26,527 bases of DNA. Origin: Firmicutes bacterium UBA3738. Lineage in GTDB: Bacteria > Bacillota > Clostridia > Peptostreptococcales > Anaerovoracaceae. Position 1 is the stretch's first letter. Every line of letters begins with the position of its first letter. This document shows, one piece after another, positions 6,190 through 14,064 of the stretch. A model generated the notes under the pieces. It was not told the DNA's origin and did no database searches. It worked only from the letters and a program-made list of their open reading frames with translations. Where the stretch lies: NCBI GenBank assembly GCA_002372505.1, contig DFGY01000122.1, positions 1 through 26,527 of the forward strand. Reading direction: 5' to 3'. Made by a program: the position numbers and the translations under genes.

Positions 6190-8996
6190 GTTTCAGAAGA
6201 GAAGTAAGAAAAAGATTCAGAACTAGATATTCCCAGCTAATGGCTCTTCTTGTTGTGCTTGGAGTTATTCTGTCTGTAAGACTCTTCGTAGTAACCATTA
6301 TCCAGCATTCCGAGTGGGCAGATGCTGCAAAGAACATTTCCACCAAGAGCATTTACACAACTGCTCCCAGAGGTGAAATATACGACCGTAACGGCAAGCT
6401 GCTGGCAGGAAACAAGCAGAGCTTTTCTTTAAGGATCCAGTCCAGCGGCCAGACAAACGAGGAATTAAATGATACCATTTATTCTCTCCATAAGATAATG
6501 AAGAAAAACGGTGACAAGTTTGTTGATAATTTCCCCATTAAAATCAAAGATGGGAAATACTATTACACTTACGACAGACAGATTACTTCCTGGCTGAAAA
6601 AGAAGAATCTGAAAACAAGTCTGACTGCTGAGCAGGCTTTTAATGCCATGAGAAACAAGCTGGGCATAGATCCGTCCCTGAGTCGTTTTGACGCCCAGGT
6701 GGAAATGCAGAATACCTATAATCAGTATCCGCCTATTTCCGTTTCAAATATGAAGTACACGGCGGATCAGGAAAAGGACGAATTCCTCCAGATGTATTTT
6801 GGTAACGACGAAACCATGTTGGATCTTAAGGCAAAGGATGCCTTTAAGGAAATCAGAGAAGTAATGAAGATCGATCCGTCTCTTTCCAACAAGGAAGCCC
6901 GTCAGATAATGAGGGCTCGCTATGAACTGGATTCCCTGGGATACAGCAAATATCTTCCTGCAACTATTGCCAAGAAGGTATCACCGAAGACTGTAATGCT
7001 GGTAGAAGAAGACAACGAGGCTCTTGCCGGAGTTGAAGTTGTATCAGACACTACCAGATATTATCCCAATGATAAAACGGCTTCCCACATTCTCGGATAC
7101 ATGGGGAAGATTTCCGATGCGGAAAAAGAGACATACATAAATAAAGGCTATGAAGCCAGCGCACTTATCGGTCGTGAAGGAATCGAGAGCAGCATGGAAT
7201 CTGTACTGGCCGGTACTAACGGAGAAAAGGTGGTACAGGTAAACAACCAGGGACAGACCTCCAAGGTAATCAGTGAATCTACGGCTGAGAAGGGCAAGGA
7301 CGTATATCTGACAATCGATCTGGGTCTTCAGAAGTCAGCGGAAAAGGGGCTTAAGAGAACCATCGATGCCATGAGGTATGGCGGATATGTTTATAGCGAT
7401 TACGGCACTTCTTCAATTTCCAAGATGGCACCAAACGCCAAGTCCGGGGCAATAGTCGCAATTGAAGTGGATACAGGTGATGTACTGGCAATGGCCAGCT
7501 ATCCGGATTACGATCCGAACCTCTTTGCCAACGGTATTAGCGACAAGAATTGGGATAAGCTGCAGAGTGACAACCCGAGAGACTCACTTTCTCCGGCGCC
7601 TCTCTACAATATGGCCACTATGTCAACTGTACAGCCCGGTTCAACTTTCAAGCCTATTACTGCAATTACTGGCCTGCAGTGCGGCCTTAATCCGTACAAC
7701 TATTACATGGACGGTGGTGCAATTACCCTTGGGGGTACCACCTTCGCCTGCGTAGTCTGGAACCAGCAGAAGGGCAGAAACCACGGACCTATAGATATGT
7801 TCAGAGCCCTGGCCGTATCCTGCAACTATTACTTCTACGATGTTGCTACGGGCAAGGACTGGTACTCCGGTGGCTCCCTGGGATATAAGAAGAAAATCAG
7901 CATAGATATGATTACTGAAATAGCTCAGCAGTTCGGCCTGGGCAAGAAGACGGGAATCGAGCTTAACGAAGCTTACGTACCTGTGCCTACGGAAAAGAGA
8001 AAGATAGAAGCCCTTAAGACAAATCTTAAGAATGAACTTATGGCTGCTTCGGAAGAATACTTTAAAGCCGGCGTAGTAAAAGACCAGAAGCTTTTAAATA
8101 AAAACATTGATACCATCACCAGCTGGCTCGATGACAACAAGAAGAAAATCAAGTGGGAAGACCTTTATAACGACATGCTGCCTCAGGTAGGAATTAAGGA
8201 CAGCAAGAGACAGAAGGTGGGAGAGTTATTCCTCTTCGACTATTATCCCCAGGCTTCCTGGACTACCGGCGACGCATTTAACATTGCCATCGGCCAAGGT
8301 GAAAACTCATATACACCGCTACAAATGGCTAACTACATTGCCACACTTGGCAACAAAGGCGTTCACAATCAGGTCAGCGTAGTCAAAGCCGTTCAAGACG
8401 AAGGAAACACTGTTAAGAAAAAATCCACCAAGGTTAAGGTGGACAAGAAAAAATATTTTGATTATGTAATCCAGGGTATGCAGCAGGTAGCCGAGAGCAG
8501 GGAAAGTACTGTTTCAAAAATATTCGGCAACTTCAAAGTAAACAAAAAGCGCATCAGGGTTGCGGCCAAGACAGGTACAGCTGAAAAAGCCGGTAAGGTA
8601 AATCCAAAGTCTGAAGTCAGCTACATAAGGAGGCATCTGGGAGACTTTGCACCTAACCTGTCCTGGAAGAAGGTAAAAAAAGAGATGAAGCGTCTCATGG
8701 ACAAATTCCCGGATCTTTACACTACGGAAGACACGGCAGTTAGAAGAGCAGTAATAAATCTTACAAATGGAAAGGTGACCACTAAGCAGCTGGATCAGTA
8801 TAAATCCGATTACGACGAATTCGCCTGGGTAGTTGCAATGGCTCCGGCGGATAAACCGGAAATTGCCGTATGCGCGATGGTGCCTCAGGGAGTAACGGCT
8901 GCCAACACTGCGCCGGCTGTAAAAGAAGTACTTGGAAAATATTTTGACACAAAAAGCAAAACAAAAACCTTTAAGATGGATACAGATGTGTTATAA
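6186..8996 (+). CDS. mrdA: Penicillin-binding protein 2 (elongation-specific transpeptidase)
   Basis: 936 residues. Class B PBP that cross-links peptidoglycan during elongation with RodA. A single membrane anchor lies at about residues 18-40, followed by the pedestal opening APRGEIYDRNGKLLAGN. The transpeptidase motifs are intact: STFK with the acylated Ser at 486, SCN at 545-547, KTGT at 795-798. It is much longer than E. coli PBP2 (633). Charged helical insertions account for part of this: about 150 residues in the pedestal (110-260), about 70 between SCN and KTG (601-673), and about 65 immediately after KTG (806-870). Long PBP2 forms occur in Clostridia, so this may be lineage-typical. It overlaps mreD by 4 bases; minD follows by 18 bases. 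Confidence 0.96.
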   Translation: MSFRREVRKRFRTRYSQLMALLVVLGVILSVRLFVVTIIQHSEWADAAKNISTKSIYTTAPRGEIYDRNGKLLAGNKQSFSLRIQSSGQTNEELNDTIYSLHKIMKKNGDKFVDNFPIKIKDGKYYYTYDRQITSWLKKKNLKTSLTAEQAFNAMRNKLGIDPSLSRFDAQVEMQNTYNQYPPISVSNMKYTADQEKDEFLQMYFGNDETMLDLKAKDAFKEIREVMKIDPSLSNKEARQIMRARYELDSLGYSKYLPATIAKKVSPKTVMLVEEDNEALAGVEVVSDTTRYYPNDKTASHILGYMGKISDAEKETYINKGYEASALIGREGIESSMESVLAGTNGEKVVQVNNQGQTSKVISESTAEKGKDVYLTIDLGLQKSAEKGLKRTIDAMRYGGYVYSDYGTSSISKMAPNAKSGAIVAIEVDTGDVLAMASYPDYDPNLFANGISDKNWDKLQSDNPRDSLSPAPLYNMATMSTVQPGSTFKPITAITGLQCGLNPYNYYMDGGAITLGGTTFACVVWNQQKGRNHGPIDMFRALAVSCNYYFYDVATGKDWYSGGSLGYKKKISIDMITEIAQQFGLGKKTGIELNEAYVPVPTEKRKIEALKTNLKNELMAASEEYFKAGVVKDQKLLNKNIDTITSWLDDNKKKIKWEDLYNDMLPQVGIKDSKRQKVGELFLFDYYPQASWTTGDAFNIAIGQGENSYTPLQMANYIATLGNKGVHNQVSVVKAVQDEGNTVKKKSTKVKVDKKKYFDYVIQGMQQVAESRESTVSKIFGNFKVNKKRIRVAAKTGTAEKAGKVNPKSEVSYIRRHLGDFAPNLSWKKVKKEMKRLMDKFPDLYTTEDTAVRRAVINLTNGKVTTKQLDQYKSDYDEFAWVVAMAPADKPEIAVCAMVPQGVTAANTAPAVKEVLGKYFDTKSKTKTFKMDTDVL

Positions 8997-9003
8997 TTGT
9001 CAG

Positions 9004-9010
9004 CGGAGGA
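9004..9010 (+). promoter_or_regulatory. Shine-Dalgarno that fixes the minD start
   Basis: CGGAGGA lies 4 bases before the ATG at 9015. An in-frame TTG at 8997 lies upstream of this site, directly abutting the mrdA stop, and has no Shine-Dalgarno of its own. The ATG start also gives the expected MSKIISIVSGKGG N-terminus. Confidence 0.85.
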
Positions 9011-9014
9011 AATC

Positions 9015-9746
9015 ATGAGTAAGATAATTTCAATCGTATCAGGAAAAGGTGGTACCGGGAAATCCCTTTTCGCCGCAAATATGGGCGCACTACTGGCAAT
9101 GGGAGGTCACAGGGTAGTACTTGTAGATATGGATATGGGTCTTCGTAATCTGGATATTTACCTGGGCCTTGAAAATAAAATAGTATATAACGTAATGGAT
9201 GTAATATCCGGAGTTTGCCGCATAAAACAGGCCCTGGTTAAGGACAAGAGATTTAAATCCCTTTACCTGGTTTCAGCTGCGCCTCCAAAGGATGAGAGAG
9301 ACATTACGCCTCTTCACATGGATGTACTGTGCAGCAAGCTTTCCGAAGAATTTGATTACATCATTATTGACGGCTGCTCAGGCATTCATGAAGGTCTGGA
9401 CCTGGCAGTTGCACCGGCTGACACAGTCGTAATCGTAACTGAAGCCGAAATCGCGTCTATCCGGGACGCTGACATTGTGGATCGTGAACTTGTTAAACTG
9501 GGCAAAGAGAGCAGATACGCAGTAATAAACAAGGTGAATCCTGAGCTTATGGCTCGCGGAATAGTGCCGTCACTGGCAGATATATCATCTGACCTGCGCC
9601 TGAATATTGCAGGCATAATCCAGTATGACGATAATGTATTTATAGCCACTAATAAAGGAGTTCCCATTGTACTTAAATTAGGAACCTATATAGAACGGAA
9701 CTTCAGTAAAATCGTAAAACGAATCGTAGAAGGGGATCGCTATTAG
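9015..9746 (+). CDS. minD: Septum site-determining ATPase MinD (divergent)
   Basis: 243 residues. MinD/ParA-family ATPase that binds the membrane when ATP-bound and recruits MinC. The deviant Walker A is GKGGTGKS (residues 10-17), followed by VVLVDMDMGLRNLDIYLG. SIRDADIV and VFIATNKGVPIVL are MinD-like signatures. The C-terminus NFSKIVKRIV could be the amphipathic membrane-targeting helix. Odd points: the usual DSPAGIE motif reads DGCSGIHEG, and the Walker A is followed by SL rather than TT. Neither minC nor minE is adjacent, although minC normally sits between mrdA and minD. A repurposed MinD-like ATPase is possible. Its last codons form the left half of the terminator. Confidence 0.85.
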   Translation: MSKIISIVSGKGGTGKSLFAANMGALLAMGGHRVVLVDMDMGLRNLDIYLGLENKIVYNVMDVISGVCRIKQALVKDKRFKSLYLVSAAPPKDERDITPLHMDVLCSKLSEEFDYIIIDGCSGIHEGLDLAVAPADTVVIVTEAEIASIRDADIVDRELVKLGKESRYAVINKVNPELMARGIVPSLADISSDLRLNIAGIIQYDDNVFIATNKGVPIVLKLGTYIERNFSKIVKRIVEGDRY

Positions 9747-9758
9747 ATCCTTTTTTTT
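9731..9758 (+). terminator. Terminator overlapping the minD stop codon
   Basis: GGATC (9734-9738) pairs with GATCC (9746-9750) around a 7-base loop, and an 8-T run follows (9751-9758). Weak A-T/G-U pairs extend the stem into the T-run. The minD stop TAG (9744-9746) falls at the loop/stem border, so the hairpin uses coding sequence. Confidence 0.65.
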
Positions 9759-9781
9759 AATTATTGTTTATTTTTTTATTG

Positions 9782-9982
9782 CTAATACGGTTTGGCTTTT
9801 GGAAAACATTTTGACGAACGCATACAATCAGCAGTGTTATGCGAGCAAGATAAGTGATTCACCGTCCGGGCTTGTTTGAGCGCAAAGAATCCCGCGCGAG
9901 TTCCCGGACGGGTCACTTATCGCGAGTATAATTCGCTGATTGTGCGTAAGGAAAACCGTTTTCCAAAAGTCAATCGTATTAG
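9782..9982. repeat. 201-bp imperfect palindrome between convergent minD and rodA
   Basis: Co-linear paired blocks, left to right and mirrored: CTAATACG 9782-9789 with 9975-9982 (8 bp); CTTTTGGAAAAC 9796-9807 with 9958-9969 (12 bp); ACGCA-TA-CAATCAGC 9818-9832 with 9935-9947 (13 bp plus a 2-base bulge); GATAAGTGA 9849-9857 with 9913-9921 (9 bp); CCGTCCGGG 9862-9870 with 9903-9911 (9 bp); apical loop 32 bases. Unpaired spacers between blocks are of similar length on both arms. No coding sequence is visible. It could be a MITE-like element or a large structured RNA made on either strand. It shares no obvious sequence with the element at 21919-22139. Confidence 0.85.
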
Positions 9983-9997
9983 TTAATAATAAATAAT

Positions 9998-11095
9998 CTA
10001 GAATTGAACTCCTCGATTACGGATTGCTACGTTTATAACCATTCCCATGGCAATCATGTTTGAAAGAATTGATGATCCACCGTAGCTGAGGAAGGGGAGG
10101 GTTATACCCGTAGCCGGCATTACACCCATAGTCATGCCAATATTTTCGAATACTTGGAAAAGGAACATGCCCAGGACACCTATAACGATGAGGGATCCTG
10201 CAGTATCGTGAGACTGGAGTGCAACCTTACCAATGCTGTAAAGGAGCCAGGCAAAGGCCAGAATTACAAAGATTCCGCCGATGAAGCCCAGTTCTTCCAC
10301 TATTACGGCGTATATAAAGTCGGAGTTTTGTACGGGCAGGAAGTTAAGATCCTTCTGTGTACCGTTGAACAAACCCTTTCCGAAGAAGCCGCCTGAGCCG
10401 ATTGCGGTCTTGGACTGATATATCTGATAGTTGGCGCCTATGGCCAGGTTGTCGGGATGAAGGAAGGCCTCGATACGCTGCTTCTGATAGTCTGCCATGA
10501 AGTGGTAGGCCACCGGTATGCATACAGCAACGGCAGCGGCGCATTTAGCGAAAAGAGCCCCGTCTATTCCCGCATAAAATACCATTGTCACCCAGATTAC
10601 GCCAAATACCAGACCTGAGCCTAGGTCTTCCTTTGTTACTATAAGAAGGAAAGGCATGGCGTAAAGCAGGGCGTAAAATACTCCTTTAAAGGATCTTAGT
10701 TCGTCCTTATGTCTTGTGAGGTAGTGGGCAAATAGCAAAATGAATGTAAGTTTTACTAATTCAGAAGGTTGAAATGTAGTGAATTTCAGATCGATCCAGC
10801 TCCTGGCACCGTTTAGTTCAACCCCCAGACCGGGAATGTATACGGTAAGTAGGAATACAATAGAACCTATGTATAGTTTCTTTTCTATGTCGGCTACTAC
10901 GGAGTAGTCCATATTTCCCATGACAACTATAAGAATGGCACCCATAACGTAGGCTGCGCTCTGGACGTAAACCGTTCTCATGCCGTTGTTTCCCGCCGTA
11001 CTAAACATCATTACGACGCTTAATATGCCCAGGAGAATCGGGACGATTATTAGTGATTTATTTATACCTTTGAAAATGTTTTGAAGGTATTTCAT
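9998..11095 (-). CDS. rodA: Rod-shape determining glycosyltransferase RodA
   Basis: 365 residues, SEDS family, with about ten hydrophobic membrane segments. Conserved SEDS stretches are present: TTFQPSELVKLTFIL, the NSDFIYAVIVEELGFIGG loop, and ATGITLPFLSYGGSS near the C-terminus. RodA polymerises lipid II glycan strands with PBP2 in the elongasome. It is called RodA rather than FtsW or SpoVE from its place beside mreBCD-mrdA, although it is transcribed in the opposite direction, converging on minD. An AGGAAAG lies 4 bases before the ATG. It is driven by a minus-strand promoter that overlaps the rny promoter. Confidence 0.93.
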   Translation of the reverse strand: MKYLQNIFKGINKSLIIVPILLGILSVVMMFSTAGNNGMRTVYVQSAAYVMGAILIVVMGNMDYSVVADIEKKLYIGSIVFLLTVYIPGLGVELNGARSWIDLKFTTFQPSELVKLTFILLFAHYLTRHKDELRSFKGVFYALLYAMPFLLIVTKEDLGSGLVFGVIWVTMVFYAGIDGALFAKCAAAVAVCIPVAYHFMADYQKQRIEAFLHPDNLAIGANYQIYQSKTAIGSGGFFGKGLFNGTQKDLNFLPVQNSDFIYAVIVEELGFIGGIFVILAFAWLLYSIGKVALQSHDTAGSLIVIGVLGMFLFQVFENIGMTMGVMPATGITLPFLSYGGSSILSNMIAMGMVINVAIRNRGVQF

Positions 11096-11131
11096 TACTT
11101 TCCTTTCATGTAGTGTTTCGTATAGGATGCC

Positions 11132-11160
11132 TTGACTGTGATTGCCTAAATCATTATAAT
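11132..11160 (+). promoter_or_regulatory. Sigma-A promoter of rny
   Basis: TTGACT (11132-11137), 17-base spacer, TATAAT (11155-11160), nearly perfect consensus. It predicts a start near 11167 and a leader of about 115 bases before rny. The -10 overlaps that of the divergent rodA promoter. Confidence 0.85.
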
Positions 11161-11181
11161 AGATGCGTATAATTATATCAA
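11153..11181 (-). promoter_or_regulatory. Sigma-A promoter of rodA
   Basis: On the minus strand, TTGATA (11176-11181), 17-base spacer, TATAAT (11153-11158). It predicts a start near 11146 and a leader of about 50 bases before rodA. Four bases of its -10 (11155-11158) are shared with the -10 of the rny promoter. Confidence 0.8.
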
Positions 11182-11222
11182 GGCGTAATTATATGATATG
11201 CATGTAATGATTGTTCACTTAT

Positions 11223-11269
11223 CTTTCAATATGTTTTGTATGTCATTACAAAAATAATACTATTGAAAG
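11223..11269 (+). promoter_or_regulatory. Leader hairpin overlapping the rny Shine-Dalgarno
   Basis: CTTTCAATA (11223-11231) is complementary to TATTGAAAG (11261-11269). An inner stem TTTTGTA (11234-11240) / TACAAAA (11247-11253) with a 6-base loop lies inside it. The outer right arm covers the first bases of the AAAGGAGGTG Shine-Dalgarno (11266-11275), so folding could reduce initiation. Confidence 0.55.
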
Positions 11270-11275
11270 GAGGTG
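11266..11275 (+). promoter_or_regulatory. Shine-Dalgarno that fixes the rny start
   Basis: AAAGGAGGTG, almost full anti-16S complementarity, 8 bases before the ATG at 11284. It excludes an in-frame TTG at 11236, which lies in the leader hairpin. Confidence 0.9.
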
Positions 11276-11283
11276 TTACTGAT

Positions 11284-12828
11284 ATGACAAACGTAGTTTT
11301 AGCAGTAATCGTAGGTGTAATCGCCCTGATTATCGGTATACTGGCAGGTTACATACTACGTAAATCGGTCGGAGAAAAGACGATCGGTGGAGCAGAGCAA
11401 ACAGCCAAGAATCTCATACTGGATGCAGAGAACAAGGCTGAGACAATAAAGAAAGAAATTGCCCTAAAAGCAAAAGAAGATGCGCTAAAATATAAGGATG
11501 AAGCGGAGAAAGAAATAAAATCCCGCAGAAGCGAGCTGTCTAAATCTGAGAACAGACTGAATCAAAAAGAAGAATCAATAGACAGAAAACTTGAAAATAT
11601 AGAAAGAAAAGAACAAAGCATTACAGCAAAAGAACAAAATATAACCAAGAAGCAGAAGGATCTGGACGAATTACACCAAAAGCAGGTGGCGGAACTGGAG
11701 AAAATCTCAGGATATTCCAGGGAAGAGGCAAAGGATATACTTTTGCAGCAGGTTGAAAGTGAAATCAGAGTTGAGGCTTCACAGCTCATAAGAGACATTG
11801 AGTCCGAAGCCAGAGACGAAGCTGATAAGAAGGCCAAAGAGATTATAGTCGGTGCAATCCAGAGATGTGCCGCAGATCACGTAGCTGAGAGTACCGTTTC
11901 GGTAGTAAATCTTCCAAACGAAGAGATGAAGGGTAGAATCATCGGTCGTGAGGGAAGAAACATCAGAGCAATTGAAACAGCCACAGGTATTGAACTTATT
12001 ATCGACGATACACCGGAGGCGGTAATCCTTTCCGGATTCGACCCGGTAAGACGTGAAGTAGCCAGACTGGCACTTGAAAAACTAATAGTGGACGGCAGAA
12101 TTCATCCGGCAAGGATTGAAGAAACCGTTAAAAAAGCCGAAAAAGAAGTTAACGCTTCCATTAAAGAGGCCGGCGAGCAGGCATCCTACGATGTTGGCAT
12201 CCACAACATCCATCCTGAGCTCATAAAGCTTCTGGGAAGATTGAAATACAGAACTTCATACGGACAGAATGTACTTAAGCATTCGGAAGAGGTATCCCAT
12301 CTTGCCGGACTTATGGCAGGAGAGCTTGGCATGGATGTAAGGCTTGCTAAGCGTGCCGGACTTCTTCACGACATAGGTAAGGCTATTGACCACGACAAGG
12401 AAGGTACTCACGTAGACCTTGGTATAGAAGTACTTAAAAAGTACAAGGAAAGCCAGGCTGTCATTGACGCAATGGCTGCACACCACGGCGACTACGAGGC
12501 CAAGACTCCCGAGGCTGTACTCATTGCCGCTGCAGACGCACTTTCCGCCGCAAGGCCCGGTGCAAGAAGAGAGACTCTGGAAACTTACGTCAAGAGACTC
12601 CAGCAGCTTGAGGAAATTGCCAACAACATTAAGGGCGTGGACAAGTCCTTCGCCATTCAGGCAGGTCGTGAAATCCGCGTAATTGCTCAGCCTGATAAGG
12701 TTACGGATGCAGAGATGCCTATGCTGGCTCGCGAAATCGCCAAGAAGGTTGAAGAAGAGCTGGATTATCCGGGCCAGATCAAGGTCAATATCGTAAGAGA
12801 GACCAGAGCGGTTGATTACGCTAAATAA
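11284..12828 (+). CDS. rny: Ribonuclease Y
   Basis: 514 residues from the ATG, typical of RNase Y. Membrane-anchored endoribonuclease that starts mRNA decay in many Firmicutes. Order of parts: N-terminal membrane helix (about residues 4-26), a long charged coiled coil (about 40-190, rich in Lys/Glu heptads), a KH domain around GRIIGREGRNIRAIE (about 218-232), and an HD domain with the metal-binding pair H362-D363 in LLHDIGKAID. The C-terminus ends in the usual QIKVNIVRETRAVDYAK. It is monocistronic or reads into the cysteine desulfurase; no T-run terminator follows. Expression is probably set by the overlapping divergent promoter and the leader hairpin. Confidence 0.97.
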   Translation: MTNVVLAVIVGVIALIIGILAGYILRKSVGEKTIGGAEQTAKNLILDAENKAETIKKEIALKAKEDALKYKDEAEKEIKSRRSELSKSENRLNQKEESIDRKLENIERKEQSITAKEQNITKKQKDLDELHQKQVAELEKISGYSREEAKDILLQQVESEIRVEASQLIRDIESEARDEADKKAKEIIVGAIQRCAADHVAESTVSVVNLPNEEMKGRIIGREGRNIRAIETATGIELIIDDTPEAVILSGFDPVRREVARLALEKLIVDGRIHPARIEETVKKAEKEVNASIKEAGEQASYDVGIHNIHPELIKLLGRLKYRTSYGQNVLKHSEEVSHLAGLMAGELGMDVRLAKRAGLLHDIGKAIDHDKEGTHVDLGIEVLKKYKESQAVIDAMAAHHGDYEAKTPEAVLIAAADALSAARPGARRETLETYVKRLQQLEEIANNIKGVDKSFAIQAGREIRVIAQPDKVTDAEMPMLAREIAKKVEEELDYPGQIKVNIVRETRAVDYAK

Positions 12829-12866
12829 GAAACAAGAAGAAAATATTATTAAGAGAATTAAAATGC

Positions 12867-12900
12867 CGGTACGTAGGTTCTTCCCGGAGCCTGCGTACCG
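12867..12900 (+). other. Strong intergenic hairpin without T-run (rny to nifS)
   Basis: CGGTACGTAGG (12867-12877) pairs with CCTGCGTACCG (12890-12900): 11 pairs including one U-G, loop 12 bases. No T-run follows, so it is not a classic intrinsic terminator. It could stabilise mRNA ends, be a processing site, or be a partial attenuator in front of the desulfurase gene 27 bases downstream. Confidence 0.6.
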
Positions 12901-12927
12901 CCGTGTAATGTTTAGAGGAAATTCAAA

Positions 12928-14064
12928 ATGCAGGTATATCTGGACAACAGTGCAACTACCAGACCTTTCGACGAAGTGACTGATATAGTTGTTAAATACA
13001 TGAAAGAGGAATATGGCAATCCTTCTTCACTTCACCACATGGGTCTGGAGGCGGAAAAGGCTATGAAGACTGCCAGAAGGCAGGTGGCTGACGCCGTGGG
13101 AGTCAGTCCTGAGGGTGTTTATTTCACATCCGGGGGAACTGAGGCGGATAACATTGCCATTATGGGCATTGCAAGAGCCAGAGCCCGGAGAGGCAAAAGA
13201 ATTATTACCACTAAAATCGAGCATCCTGCTGTGCTCAATTCCTTTAAGGCTCTTGAAGAAGAAGGCTTCGAGGCGGTGTACGTTGGTGTAGACAGAGAAG
13301 GCAGGGTGGATATGAACCAGATGAAGGAGGCCATTAATGAGAAAACTATTCTCATTTCCTGCATGCATGTTAATAACGAATCGGGAACCATTGAGCCTAT
13401 AGAGGAAATTGCCAAAATCAAAGGTGATGCTATGCTTCATGTTGATGCAGTCCAGAGCTTTGGAAAGCTGGAAATTCCAACTGTAGGTGTTGATGTAATC
13501 AGCGTCAGCGGTCATAAGATCCACGGTCCTATGGGAACGGGAGCAGTGTGCTTCACAGATAAAGTTAACATAAAACCTTTATTGTTCGGCGGCGGTCAGG
13601 AAAAGGATATAAGACCCGGTACTGAAAATCTGCCGGCAATTGCAGGCTTAGGCCTGGCCTGTGAAATGATTAGTTCAAATCTGAAAGAGGCCGGAGAAGA
13701 AATGGCTAAGATCAGGGACGCCCTGGCAAAAGGCCTTGAGGAAAATATTGATGACATTGTAATTAACAGCCCTGAGGGCGCATGTCAGAGCGTGCTCAAC
13801 GTGTCCTTTATGGGAACCAGGGGTGAAGTCATTCTTCATTCCCTGGAGCAGGATGGAATCTACGTTTCCACCGGCTCCGCATGTTCTTCAAACCACGTAG
13901 GAGGCTCACACGTTCTTCGCGCCATGGGGCTTAATGATAGAGAAGTTGAAGGTGCAATAAGGTTCAGCTTCGGCAGGTTTAATAACCTTGATGAAGTGGA
14001 CTACGTTGTTGAAAAGACAAAGCAGGCTGTTGACAGATTCAGAAGCCTGGGGAGCTTTAGGTAA
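12928..14064 (+). CDS. Cysteine desulfurase (IscS/NifS family), ThiI partner
   Basis: 378 residues. PLP enzyme that takes sulfur from cysteine to give a persulfide and alanine. The N-terminus MQVYLDNSATTRP is characteristic, the PLP-binding Lys is at 197 (SGHKIHGP), and the catalytic Cys is at 319 in the mobile loop GSACSSNH. Its stop overlaps thiI in TAATG, so sulfur transfer to ThiI for 4-thiouridine in tRNA is the most likely role, as for the NifZ-ThiI pair of Bacillus. No iscU or iscR is present, arguing against a main Fe-S assembly role here. AGAGGAA (12913-12919) precedes the ATG. Confidence 0.94.
   Translation: MQVYLDNSATTRPFDEVTDIVVKYMKEEYGNPSSLHHMGLEAEKAMKTARRQVADAVGVSPEGVYFTSGGTEADNIAIMGIARARARRGKRIITTKIEHPAVLNSFKALEEEGFEAVYVGVDREGRVDMNQMKEAINEKTILISCMHVNNESGTIEPIEEIAKIKGDAMLHVDAVQSFGKLEIPTVGVDVISVSGHKIHGPMGTGAVCFTDKVNIKPLLFGGGQEKDIRPGTENLPAIAGLGLACEMISSNLKEAGEEMAKIRDALAKGLEENIDDIVINSPEGACQSVLNVSFMGTRGEVILHSLEQDGIYVSTGSACSSNHVGGSHVLRAMGLNDREVEGAIRFSFGRFNNLDEVDYVVEKTKQAVDRFRSLGSFR

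Noticed and set aside
8997..9014. TTG start for minD at 8997
   Set aside because: It abuts the mrdA stop and has no ribosome binding site; the ATG at 9015 has CGGAGGA before it and gives the normal MinD N-terminus.
9782..9982. Integron attC site
   Set aside because: Size and imperfect palindromy are suggestive, but the RYYYAAC/GTTRRRY boxes are absent and there is no integrase or cassette array.
11236..11283. TTG start for rny at 11236
   Set aside because: It lies inside the leader hairpin and upstream of the near-perfect Shine-Dalgarno; the extra 16 residues are not part of RNase Y.
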